From positions 15,506,897 through 15,570,896 of the forward strand of contig CM060893.1 of the NCBI GenBank assembly GCA_030762935.1: a stretch of 64,000 nt of DNA, read 5' to 3'. Below are positions 1-11,600 of this stretch, piece after piece; position 1 is the stretch's first letter; each line of letters begins with the position of its first letter. Position numbers and translations under genes: made by a program. The stretch is from Hymenopus coronatus (Eukaryota > Arthropoda > Insecta > Mantodea > Hymenopodidae). The notes beneath the pieces were generated by a model that saw nothing but the letters and a program-made list of their open reading frames with translations, was not told the DNA's origin and ran no database searches.

Positions 1-121
1 AAATTGAAACCAATAACAAAGAATATCTCTGAGATGGTTCACTCTACAAAAAAATGTACACAACATAAAATGTGTGTTTTAATGAGATCTACATTTTTTG
101 TATAGTAAATTTCTATCTGTA
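1..121 (+). repeat. Family A repeat, middle part (interrupted by Tigger)
   Basis: The stretch matches the family A core around AAACCAATAACAA...GAATATCTC and TGAGATCTACATTTTTTGT, as in the longer copy at about 13.9-14.05 kb. It stops at the Tigger insertion site and continues at 1051 with TATTATGGTTTATCAGTTAC. Confidence 0.7.
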
Positions 122-1050
122 GCCGAACTTGGCTAATCTAAAGTTGAAGGGATCAAGACAAAAAAATCTAATTATTCAAGATTTTGAACTACAAAAATTT
201 GATTTTTTAAAAATGTTTTAACTAAAACAGTTCTAAATTAAATGAAATTATAGGAAGGATAACATTAGAGTGTGTACTTACAGATAAGGGGTCCACTTAC
301 TGGAATTTTTTTATCCCATGCCTGCTTGAACCACTTTTTAACACACTCATCGATGTCAGGATTTTCAGGCTCTTTTGTTCTTTTTTTACTTTCATCACTC
401 TTTGTAACTACACTGTTCATAATTTTATCCTTATTTTTGAGGTACACAGACAACGTATTTTGGGGGATTCCAAAGTCTCTTGCGATGTCACACTTTTTTT
501 AAAAACCTTTTTTTCCACTTCACGAATGGCTGCTGCCTTTTCAGCCATGTTTAGGTTTGGAGAGAGCTATTGTCGGCTCTGTTCACTACTTAAACACACA
601 CTGATGATTTTGATGTAACTGTATACACTGTTTAAAAATGCTCACTTTACTGCTCGGGAAGTTATTTACTGCAAACGTAGGCCAACATGTGACTGCAGAT
701 AGACAGAATGGAAAGGGGTGCAATGACAAGTGCCTTGGCTGGCAACAAGTTCCTAGAATTGCACAAAGAAGCTTGAGTAACCCATATTCCTTACCAGCAG
801 GAGAGGGAATGGGACCACAGTATGGCACAATTTCTGGAATTTATCCAGCAAGTTTGACTAACCTATAATTTTTTCACTCACTCTTGTTAAATATTATTTT
901 GAATTGTCAAAAAAAAAAAAAAAATATATATATTGATTTACAAAAGATTTTTTAACATTGCTTTGTATAGGAATGTCAAGGGATCATGCTAAAAGCTAGA
1001 ATTATTCACAATTTCGAATTAAAAATCTTTGAATTAATCAAGCTCAACTG
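122..1050 (-). mobile_element. Tigger/pogo-type DNA transposon relic, 929 bp
   Basis: Both ends carry a degenerate terminal inverted repeat. The right end read on the minus strand starts CAGTTGAGCTTGATTAATTC, and the left end GCCGAACTTGGCTAATCTAA agrees at about 16 of 22 compared positions. The element is flanked by TA at 120-121 and 1051-1052. The flanks (1-121 and 1051 onward) are two halves of one family A repeat copy, which rejoin into a continuous match if the element is removed. Inside is a fragment of a CENP-B-like transposase. At 929 bp it is too short for a complete element, so it is internally deleted and inactive. Confidence 0.75.
265..548 (-). pseudogene. Tigger/jerky-like transposase N-terminal fragment (HTH, CENP-B-like)
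   Basis: From an ATG at 548 the frame reads MAEKAAAIREVEKKVFKK. A shift in an A-run near 500 then restores CDIARDFGIPQNTLSVYLKN and continues through NPDIDECVKKWFKQAWDKKI to PVSGPLI. The first part is a psq-type helix-turn-helix (DFGIPxxTLSxxLKN) and the second is the start of the CENP-B DNA-binding domain (W...PVSGPLI), as in Tigger/pogo transposases. The DDE catalytic domain is absent. The frameshift and truncation make it a pseudogene. I see no splice evidence tying it to KATNB1. Confidence 0.75.
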
Positions 1051-1123
1051 TATTATGGTTTATCAGTTACACATAAGTCACTCAAGATTTATATTTTGTT
1101 TGCTATAAAATATTTAAATATAG
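1051..1123 (+). repeat. Family A repeat, continuation after Tigger
   Basis: TATTATGGTTTATCAG and the following bases continue the family A consensus (TCTTATGGTTTACCAGTTAT in other copies). It then runs into unrelated sequence at about 1124, and family A resumes near 1500. Confidence 0.6.
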
Positions 1124-1495
1124 TGTGACCGTGCCAGTGCCATATGCAGCTGCTCTCACATTTGCATTTGTGTGTGATGGTGGGGCTGGAATGTGGTAGA
1201 CATAGAAAGTCTCATGCACTGGCAACTGGAAGCCTTGGAACATAAGACATTACTAGAATCATCCAATAGCTTCAATTAACTTCCAGGAACTTCTGTGATG
1301 TCATTCACAGCTATTTGTAGACTTGCAAGCCAACTGAGGGTGTAGCAAGTCGTGAATGACTGTAGTGTTAGTGCACAGTGGCATGCAGTGATGTGAGAAA
1401 GCTGTCAACTGTCTATGTGTAGATAACTATTTGCAGCAGTGAATTAAAGACTTTATATGTAATTAAATTTTGGGTCAATAAAGACATTTGCTACA
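1124..1495 (+). mobile_element. Possible solo LTR or other insertion, about 370 bp
   Basis: This block interrupts a family A copy. It begins TGTGACCGTG and ends ACATTTGCTACA, with AATAAAGAC about 15 bp before the end. This TG...CA form with a late AATAAA suggests a solo LTR. I could not find a matching target-site duplication, so the class is uncertain. Confidence 0.3.
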
Positions 1496-1850
1496 AAATG
1501 GTTTTAATCAAAATTGTTTAAGAGCCATTTTTAAGAAAATCATTTTCAAAAAATGTTCCCTGTAAAGGGTAGTTGAGGGTGGAGGTATTTATCTTCATGT
1601 TGCACCTTTGGAGGATACTGAGCTTAAACACCAAGTATGGTATGCAACCAACTTTTCGTTTTTTAGTACACAGCATGCACACGCGCACACACTTACAACC
1701 TTTTTCTAAAAAATCCTTTTTTTTTATTCAAGGTACCCTAAAAGATGCATTTAAATTTAAATCTTGGTAGTGAATTTTTGGGTGGAATACAATACCTTCT
1801 CTATCTACTATGTACATTGTACATATGTGCTCTAGAAAGTAATAATTTTA
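1496..1850 (+). repeat. Family A repeat, 3' part
   Basis: The stretch matches the 3' half of family A: TTTTAATCAAAATTGTTTA, AGAGCCATTTTTAAGAAAAT, a GTAAAGGGTAGTTG segment, a CACACGCGCACACAC-like stretch and the end TCTAGAAAGTAATAATTTT. With 1-121 and 1051-1123 it forms one copy split by two insertions. Confidence 0.65.
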
Positions 1851-4800
1851 GTTATTTTTGACACCCCCTTGTAAAATGGTAATAGGCAAAGGAAAGAAAT
1901 TATCATTGATTAGAAAGTCATAACATATAAAAATTGAAATTGCACGTGATGAGTCATGTCCAACTTTTTAGAATCCCAGGACATTAACATTAATTAGGTA
2001 AATTATGAAACAGTTTTCTTATAAAGTTAAGAGTATCTGGAGTTTTAAGTGAACATTTTAATAGAACAGTTAATAATAATAAAGATGACTCTCAATTTTA
2101 GAAATTTCCTCCTATACTTGTTACATGAATGATTATGGTTTTAGATGGGTTAATCCTTCAGCTATGCCTTACAGCTTAGGGCCCTCAACATTGGGGTATT
2201 ATTAAGTTCATGCCAAAAAGTGTGACAATTATCAGAAGTTACCTATTGTTTTTTTTTCTAGGTTATGTTTTTCTGAAACACTAAAGGCTTTTCAAACTAC
2301 TTCTATGTCCATAACTATGTTTGTATATATTTTCATTAGAATGATACAGCTCATATCTCCTGTTCTCTCTAAATTTACTTTTAACTAAGAGGAAATTTAC
2401 ATATACTCAGAAATGAGTATGCTTCTAACCTCGCTTAACATGAGAAGAGATGTATCATAAAATTGAGAAAATATTAGTTTTTATTCATACCAAATAGGAG
2501 TTCATACGCTTGTAAGATGAATGCCTGACATGTTCTACTCTGCTTCCATTACTTGAGGTGTTCAAAAATTAAGGTATTCAAAAGGTTTTATGCTTACCAA
2601 ACAAGAGAATATACCTGCTTGAAAAAGTGTGCATATACTATATACATTTTTATTGCATTATCCATTAAGTGTTTATGTGAGTATGAACTTTGAGAAAGTA
2701 CTTGCGTTTGATTCCTATGACCCTTTATTTATTGTTTTTTAATTTCATTTACAACTATGCCTTTGTGCATGTTGCTTCAATAAAGGCTCATTTCTTGAAG
2801 AGCTTCAGATTTGCCTTACAATACGGCTTAGGCCTGATTTTTGTAACTTATCTTTACATCAACATGGTAAGATCAGTTCTTGTCTTTCACAACTCGTCAT
2901 GAAGTGTAAGGTTTCCAAAGGTAACATTTATGAATGAGAAGAACTCTATGATGAATTTTTTTGGGGATTAAACATGTGTATTGATAAAAGAGTGATAAGT
3001 CTATATACTGGGTGTGGAAAATCAGGTGCAGAAAATTGCGTAGAAAGGCAAGACAGGAGCAAAGGTTTGGTCAATTTTTTTTTAACTGCACTAAATGCAT
3101 CATCATTAAATCTGCCATATTAGGGTATGCGATTATAGTATGTCAAATGTAAACAAAACACATTGTACAGCACTATTGTTGTTTCTTACGAGCATGCACC
3201 ATTCATATGTAACCTTCTGCACACAATTTCTTTTCCCTTTCTCCTGATTAGCTAAGTACACCATTGAATACAATACGCATATGCTATGCAGAACAAGGTC
3301 AGGTGATAAGACCAATATATATATATAGGTATACATTCCGTCATGATAGATGTATGTGCTTTCATCACCCAAGAGGCAGGTTTAAAACAAGGATCCTTCT
3401 ACATGTATTTGTTGATATAAATGTATGTGTATTTTAGATGCATTAACTCTTATTGCTTAATATATTTGATTCATATAGCTATGAAATAGTTTGTATTGCA
3501 AAACCACATGTTCCACCGCAGTAACCAATGTGAGGTAACTGGTCAGTTAAAGAGATACAGGAAAACGTTATATGGGCGTGTCTCTAACACTAGCAAGTTA
3601 GATGGCACTAATACTGTCTTGTTCACTACAGATTAGTTTTTCATTGTGTACTAGTACTAATTAGTTAAGATAGAGTGTACAATCTTGTCAGGTGAATCAC
3701 ATTTCATTGTGAGTGGGAAAATATATTTCAAAAAGTTTGATTTCAATTATGTTCATGCAGAGCTCCTGTTATACTGCATCTGCAACCCCATGCTCCTAAC
3801 CTTAAAATGCTTGGTTTGTTAACACCTTTCTACTCTAAAATTTTATGCATATTTTTTTGCTGCCCCCTGTATGTTATATTATTCTCAATTTCCCATATGC
3901 TATCGTTTTTTCACTGTTGTATAGACAATCTGAAACTGTGATGAACAAGTGAAGCACACAGAGAGTTTGTAATAATGGGGGCTCATCACATGACCTGTCA
4001 GGTGACTTATGACTTTTTATTTTGGATGGCCTTGGTCTTAAAGTTGATTCTTAATAATCCGAGAATGGGATGCACAACAGTACAAAATTGGTTCACAATA
4101 TCTTGGGAACAAGAATAGGAATACATATCTGTGGCCATATAGATAACAAAGTGGAAAGTCATTTGTTTGTAATTAAAAATATTTTTTCACCTGCTTCCAA
4201 TTCAGCCAACATCAGAATTCAATAGAGTACACATTTTCTAAATGCAGATCAATCACTGTAGTGCATGAAGCAACACTAGAACTAAACCGTAAGTTGTGCA
4301 GTGAGAACCTTTTACCTGAAGGGCTGATGGTGGGAGAAGTTGTGCCAAACGTATGCACAGAGAGTACAATGCTTCTGTCCACAAAAGAGCAAGTACACTA
4401 ATGCTAGTTTTAGTGTTTATGCAAATAAATACTAGCAGACTATTACTAACTTGGAAGAAGAAAGATGATATCAATAGCGATGCTAGTTATGAAGATGAAG
4501 TTGATGGTGCTATGAGCAGGATTGAAGAGCTGTAGAAACATGCGAGTACAGCAATACTGCTACTGGTTTGGTTATGTTCATTGTTGCCAACTCATTATGT
4601 GATAAGCTGGTCCGCAACCAAAAAGCATATCAACATTCCTTCAAGGAAAATATTCTATCTCATGCTCTACATACTGCTGTTAACATATCATATATTAACA
4701 AAATTTAACTTTATAACAAAGTGATTTTGCTATAATTATGGCTGTGCTAACAATTACTTTCATGTGAACTGCAGTTGTTGAACGCTGAACACTGTTGTAG

Positions 4801-5606
4801 AGCAAGCTGGGCCCCCCTTTCCCCTCTCAGCTATTGCAGAGAGAGAGTGAAGGAAAGAAATTTCCCTTATGCACAAGATTTGTTCATGTTTCACTTCACA
4901 AGCTAATTTCTAATTTCTCTAATTGTACCAAGCTTCATTTCTTTATTAATAGGATACATTAAAGCTTTTCTTTGTTAATTTTCACTGGCTTTTGCTGTCT
5001 TTGTATCTTTTATTATTGTTTTTGAAGCAGTAACAAGTTTTGAGTTTCAAATAGACAAACTGCAAGTATTTGAATCAATGCATCTGAAGGATCTGTGGTC
5101 AGGATGCACATTTGTTGGAATGTCTTCTGGTTTCATTTTCCCTGCTTGCAACTAACTGTCTCATGTCATGGCCAACTTGAATAATTTCTGCAGTGAAAAG
5201 TCCAATATGTACAATGTTGATCTAATATGCCATTCCTAGAAATAAGATGGCTAAAATTTGCTCAAATCTTTCCTGTTCCTGGGACGTAAGAATTATTACC
5301 ATTAATTGTGAATGCTCACATTTTAAACCATGTATTTTAACTTTGTCATTCTCAATCTGGTTTCCATTCTTGGTTATTATGAACCAGGCTTTAAGGCTAG
5401 TAATGTTATTTGTGATAATACAAATGAATAATCAAAACCACAGAAATACTCTGTTGATGGCCGCATTTAAACAAAATTTATATATATGACTAAACTGTAT
5501 GACTTTGTCTCACTCATGATATTTCTGGCGTGTAATAGCCATGTAAAGCATGAATTATTCTAAAGAAAAAATGTTTTCTGCATGTTTTAAAAAATAATGT
5601 ACTTAC
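1851..5606. other. Intronic or flanking DNA left of the last visible KATNB1 exon
   Basis: I see no coding exon here on either strand; the ORFs of 60-80 codons lack recognisable motifs. Stretches near 3090-3200 and 3710-3900 resemble sequence near 21130-21700 and 33850-34100, so they are old interspersed repeats. The stretch 4080-4250 belongs to family C, which also occurs at 25.7, 30.5 and 59.5 kb. The stretch 5090-5310 resembles 61075-61270. Confidence 0.4.
4080..4250 (+). repeat. Family C interspersed repeat
   Basis: Segments such as CATTTTCTAAATGCAG and the AACAAAGTGGAAAGTCA area recur at 59460-59540 in the same sense and at 25690-25940 and 30490-30740 in reverse complement. No coding capacity or terminal structure was seen. 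Confidence 0.4.
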
Positions 5607-5681
5607 ATTTCATATTTACTCTGGATGAGGTTGTAAATAGTTGGGAGCAGAGCTACACATAGGTCCAAGTTCCATATGGAC
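5607..5681 (-). CDS. KATNB1: KATNB1 exon: con80, penultimate part visible
   Basis: The exon is 75 bp, from a CACTTTTAG acceptor to an AT|GTAAGT donor. With the carried-over CC it reads [20 protein letters not shown] then QSKYE, matching human [25 protein letters not shown]. It ends with two bases carried over, so at least one more exon, encoding roughly the last 80 residues of con80, must follow. I could not find it in 1-5606 and infer that it lies off the left edge. Confidence 0.94.
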
Positions 5682-8600
5682 CTAAAAGTGAAGTAAGCAT
5701 AAGCACATAAAATACTGTCACAGAGCCCTACTTTAAAAAAATCCAGATGCACACAGTTTGACAGTAAGACAGGATACATTTACTGTCAAAGCATAATGGC
5801 TTACAATAGTATTAACAAATTGTTACATCCACATGACTTTTTCAATCATCTGTAGCTTATATAATATAAACTTTACAAACTATTCTTATGAAATATTAAT
5901 GTATCAATAATTTGTAACAACTCTCTACTTATCTATTTTAAATTCCAAGGAGTGATTTAGCAATTAAAACTCTATAGTATCTTTAGCTCAACTCTCTTTG
6001 CTGTTGTTTATTTACATTGTTATGGTTACTGCTGCTAAGTGAATTGTGTACTAAGACATTACTAATTACTTGAATCAAAACAAATTCTCTCACCAAATTT
6101 GTTTTGATTCTGGGAGTTAGCAATGCCTTAGTACACAATTCACTTAGCAGCAGTAACCATACTGATAGAATGGTTATGAAATATGTGTAAAAGTTAGTAT
6201 TTATAAAATGCTACTTACGGCCTTAAATTAATAACACCCAGAAGGTCAACAACAACAGCCAAATCATTCATTGCTACAGCTGAATCAACAGCAGCCTAGG
6301 AAAACAACACACAAAGAAAAACAAAACAAAAATTAGCACAGGCAGGCAGCTAACTAAAGTGCTATAACATTCATCACTGCTGTTCTCTGGCAGTGTACTT
6401 ATTTTCATGCAACTACTCAAAATACTCCCCTCTCATACAATCACTTTAACAACAAAATATTCATTCAATAAAAAAAAAGAGTCATTTGAAGAATTTCTGA
6501 AAACCAGAAAACATGGTTAACAATGGCATTTGCAAGCAAGATGCATATCCAGAGAAAACTGATAAAATTTAATTATGAAAATAACTGGCATTATCTGTGA
6601 AAAATCTTAACAGCAATCAAATAACAACGTTAAACATAAAAATAAAATTGCAATAATCTGTTCTCTTTCTTTCTTAATACTTGTTTCTAAATGTCATTAA
6701 AAGAACGGCAGGTTCTTTCGGTTTGATTTCATGCAAAAAGGAGCAATACTAAATTTATGTAGAACTATTAAGTTATCAGAAAACTAGTTTATATAAAACA
6801 TGATTCAGTCTGATTTATTGTTTCAACATACCTTAACTATGCAAAACCACCTGTTTGACCGCATTATATATATTATACAGGTGTTTCAAATAATTCTTTT
6901 TCTGCTTCTAATACTTATACATTAATATATTTGAAAATATGATACAGGGTATTTACTTACTAGAAATATCTACTTTCTGATAGGGTTTATCTGAATGTTT
7001 CTTCTTTGAGGATATTAAACTTACAATTATCAACTTTATTTATGGAACATCCTATAAAACATACACTTATAAGCATCTCTGTAATATGCACTGCATGTTG
7101 GTTTTAAAACAATCTTGCGAGGTACTAATATTTAGTCAGTATGGGCAGTATTCAAGTTGTTCTTGCTACTTCTGGCAGATTTACAGGATACCATCAATTT
7201 TCTTATTCATAAACCAGGACTTGCATTGGTCCATGGATCAAATACCTTGATCTGGACTAAATTTTGGTTACCTCAGAGGAATACAGCAAAGACACATCAT
7301 CTTTACAAAATGGATGACAATGAAGTGATGGGTGTGGCTGCTGTGCATAGAATTCACAAAATGAGACAATGAAAGAAAACCAATCTACCAAGATTAGACA
7401 TAAGTAATTGGAAAGTGTATGATGACCTAAAGTTTAGAAACAAAGCAATGCAAATACTAGAAGCTGAGAACCTCAATTAACACACAAATCCTTACAGAAC
7501 TTCAGTATTATGCAAGAGGAGGGTATCAACACAATGCTGCTGAGCAGTACCATACATGTCATGCATCAGTAAGCTGACTTTAACCAAAACCTCAGGTGCC
7601 ATTGCTAGTCTTACTCCTCATTTCTTATGTTTCCTCAGTAAGGAGTGAAGATTGAAGTTTTATGATATATCAGTAATTCCTAAGGCAATTAATTCTGTAT
7701 AATTAATATAACACACTATTTAAGTATTTGTTTATTTATTAAATAACACTAAATGCTGCTTCCTATTTAAATTCAATTCCATTATAAATGTAATTTTAAA
7801 ATTAAAGTTAATACTCTAGCAACCTAAATTCTTACTGAAATGTTTAAAAATGCAAAGAAACTCTGGTAAATAAGACTGCTTTGAGATAATGACAATAGAT
7901 TAGAATCATGCCCATGGTCATATCTGAGCTTTAGCTGATAATTGTTTGCATTATCTACAATTTTAACGCATAACCATATAAAATTACATGAGCTTATTGC
8001 TGTTTTATTATATATTATATTTATAAATATTGATAATCTCCATTTTTTACTGAACAGTAAGCACTAAACCATGAGACAGTACATGTTGTGTAACGGGATT
8101 AAAAGGTCTCTAAAGGGGAGACATAAATTATATCCAATATAATATAAATTATATGAAGAAGGGACTAATATACGTTAGAAATGGCCAGGCAAGAAATGTT
8201 GTAAAACACATCTAAGAGTGCAAATACAGAGTTTACTATGAGCTGGCACATGACCCAGGTAGGAGAGTACCATTAAGGACAGGACAATGAAGTTGGAAGT
8301 TCCACTGCCTGAGGGTGGACATAACAGAGCAAATAGAAATGATTGTCTTGTTGGTCAAGTGACACGACTTCACTTGCTATGGAAGAATCATTGGGTTGAG
8401 TCATGATATTTGAGTCTGCAGTGGAAACAAACGGGCTCCACATGACTGCGACGGAAATAGTGTTTAATACACTAGAAAACAGTCAAATTCACTTACTATG
8501 GAAGACTTGTTGGTGTTAAGATGTGATGTTTGAGTCTGCAGTGGAAACAAACGGGCTACTCATGACTGCGACGGAAATAGTGTTTAATACACTAGAAGAC

Positions 8601-11600
8601 GGTCAAAAGTTGTAAAGAGATGATAGGCACGGTTGTATAAAGAGGAAAATTGAGGAGGAATGCATGCGTGAAAATGTCGAAGAAAATTAATAAATGTTGG
8701 AGATTCAAACCTTATACAATTCATAAATTTATGAATGTACATTAGCAGACCCAATATGTTGTTGCTCTGCATCAGAAGAAATAGTCCTTCCAAAATTGAT
8801 TAGCTGAGTTGCTCTTTAATAAACAAGTTCAATAACAGTACTAAACTCATAGGAAATTGCTTGTGTCTTACCACACCTGAGAAAGATTCCATGCCGACAC
8901 ATCTCCACACCTTTCCATTATATCCACTGAATTTGAGCCCAGAACCCCCATATTAGGAACTGCTGCAACCACCAATGAACTTAAACAAAACACAATAACA
9001 ACACATTTTCTGCAGGTGTATTGAAGTTGAATTTGTAATACTTGCCCTTAATTTACTATGATTGCTGAAATATTGGTTTCCAAATCTGCAAGGTGAGTTG
9101 ATGGGTGCCATGACCTCTTGAACAAGAAGGGAAGCATATAGCAAATTTCCTTCTTATACCATCTATGAGAATTAGGTGACCCTTCGCATGGTCAAATAGA
9201 AGTTGGGTATTCACATCCTTTTGTGAAAGATAATGCATACACCAAATACACATATTTTGAATTATGAATTATGGTATGTCCAGGAAATATAAAGCAATGT
9301 TTTTCTGAATTACAGAATGAGATGCACTATTCATATATAAATTTCCTTTAGCCCATAATACACTTGATAAGTTATTTATTAGGAATTTGTTACAACATTT
9401 CATGCACTAAAAATTGCTCCAACATTAGCATACCAATTGTTAACAATATCCATTACCAACCCATTCAACTATTTGCACTCATTCTGAAATAACATGAAGA
9501 CACTTTTAATTATAAAACCACAACTTTGACATTGCACCAGTTTAAATGAGAATAAGTGTCGATGTAGATGTTATTTAGATGCTTAATGTAGGATGCAATG
9601 GAGCAGGTTAAGGCTAGAATTTTGAATTTGTAATTCTGGTTCCAAAAATTGGAGCCTTAACACTCTTAACGTGCAACCAGTAATCTTCTGATGGTTCAAG
9701 TATTAAGAGCAACTCAGCTAATCAATTTTGGAAGGACTATTTCTTCTGATGCAGAGCAACAACATATTGGGTCTGCTAATGTACATTCATAAATTTATGA
9801 ATTGTATAAGGTTTGAATCTCCAACATTTGATAATCACCATCATGTTTTTACTACAGCATTGATCATACACACATCATATTTCTAAATAATTTCGAAATT
9901 TAAGCGCAAGATGATGATAATATTGCTGTAATTTTAATTTTCTAGTTTTACATCCACACCATTCTACAGAAAATGTGATGAATAATTTATCCTTTCTTTT
10001 GAAATTAGTTGTTTAATGCCAGTGATTTTAATCTATATGCATTAACGTGGGTGTAGAAGTCCTCTTAAGAATTCTTTCTTATACAAGCTTCAAATGAACT
10101 ACCACAGTTTCTTACTGAGATATATTACTAAATACAAAAGTAATGTTTCAGTTTTTACTCCTAAAATCAAATACTGAAGAAGGTATAATGCACAATGCCA
10201 CAATGCACTGGGAATACGTATGTGGATTCACTTTTGTTTTTTTCAACTGTTTTTGTATTAGAACAAACTGTACAAAGTGTTGGTTCTTTTTTTCTATAAC
10301 GGGTTACAAGAGATGGAAAATGCTTCTCTTTCCAACAAAGCAGACAGTCAGTTGATGTGGAGGAGGACCTGTTTTACTTGAATGTTTTGAAGTGGCATGC
10401 ATTCTTAGTAGCTCTCTAATTACTGACAAGTAAAAATCTGCAAGAGTAATGCTTGCACCAGTTTTTATATTATATAAAATGTGGGAATTTAAAATGAAAA
10501 GAAAAAAAAATTGTGTCACTTGATGGACTTGTATAGAGAATGAACATGAGATTTGTAAACTGGTCCCATGTATAGTTGCAATCAAGGACACACTTTATTT
10601 GTGGATATTTACATGACAATTAAAATGTATATCTTGATTTTGTTGGGAATATACTCACAAGTCCTCTTCATTCTGAATGACTTTTGCATTACTGGTAAAC
10701 CATATGACATACACAAAACTTACTGCACAAAAAGATGTAGATCTTGTTAAAATGCACATTTTTTTTATAGAGATAGTCTTTCCAAAATATTCTTGTTATT
10801 GGTTTTCATTTTAAGATGCTTATACTTTTCTCAAAAGGGAAGTCATCATTCGTTTTATCTCCTTTGTTTTACTCCTGACCAGCAAAGAGAAGCAAATTTC
10901 AACATCACATAGCTACAGCTTTTAAAAGATTTTATTATCGCTTTAGCCTAATGTATTCTCTTACTTCCCTTCTACATACAAGGAGCTAAGTATAAAACTA
11001 TTTCTGCTAATGCTCATCCCAATTAGCACAAAGTAGATTAGAAGAATAATCTTTTTTAAGAATAGTTTGTTTGCAGAACAGGTAGAGAAGTCATGTGAAT
11101 GGAAAACATCAGGTTTTTAGAAAAAGGTGCATGTGCGTGTGTGTGTGTGAACAGCATAACTCAAAAACAAAAAGTTGTTAAGTCAAACTCGATATTTAAG
11201 CTCAGGTTCTTCCAAGATGCAACACAAAGATTTTCGAGAAAATGCACCATCCCAAACTACCCTTTACAAGGAAAAAATTGTTACTTTCTCAAAAATGGCT
11301 CTAACAATTTTGATTAAAATACTGTATATTAATGTTATTTACATGACAAAATGCTGGTAAACTGTAAGAGATAGATAAAAACTTACTACACAAAAAATGT
11401 AGATATTGTTAAAACAAACAATATAGGTATGTTATATAAATTTTTTGTGGAGTTGATCATTTCGGATATATTCCTTGATATTTCAGTTTTAAAACACTTT
11501 CTCAAATGGGAATTTGTCATTCATTTTTCTTTTGTTTTACTCCTGGCCAGGCAAAGAGAACCAAATTTGAATCACATGCAACCAGCTTTTTGACTATTGC

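Noticed and set aside
4253..4535. Overlapping opposite ORFs near 4.3-4.5 kb as the last KATNB1 exon
   Set aside because: Neither frame resembles the con80 C-terminus and there is no fitting phase-2 acceptor with homology.
8369..8607. CRISPR-like direct repeats
   Set aside because: There are two long adjacent units without spacers, in a eukaryotic intron. It is a simple tandem duplication.
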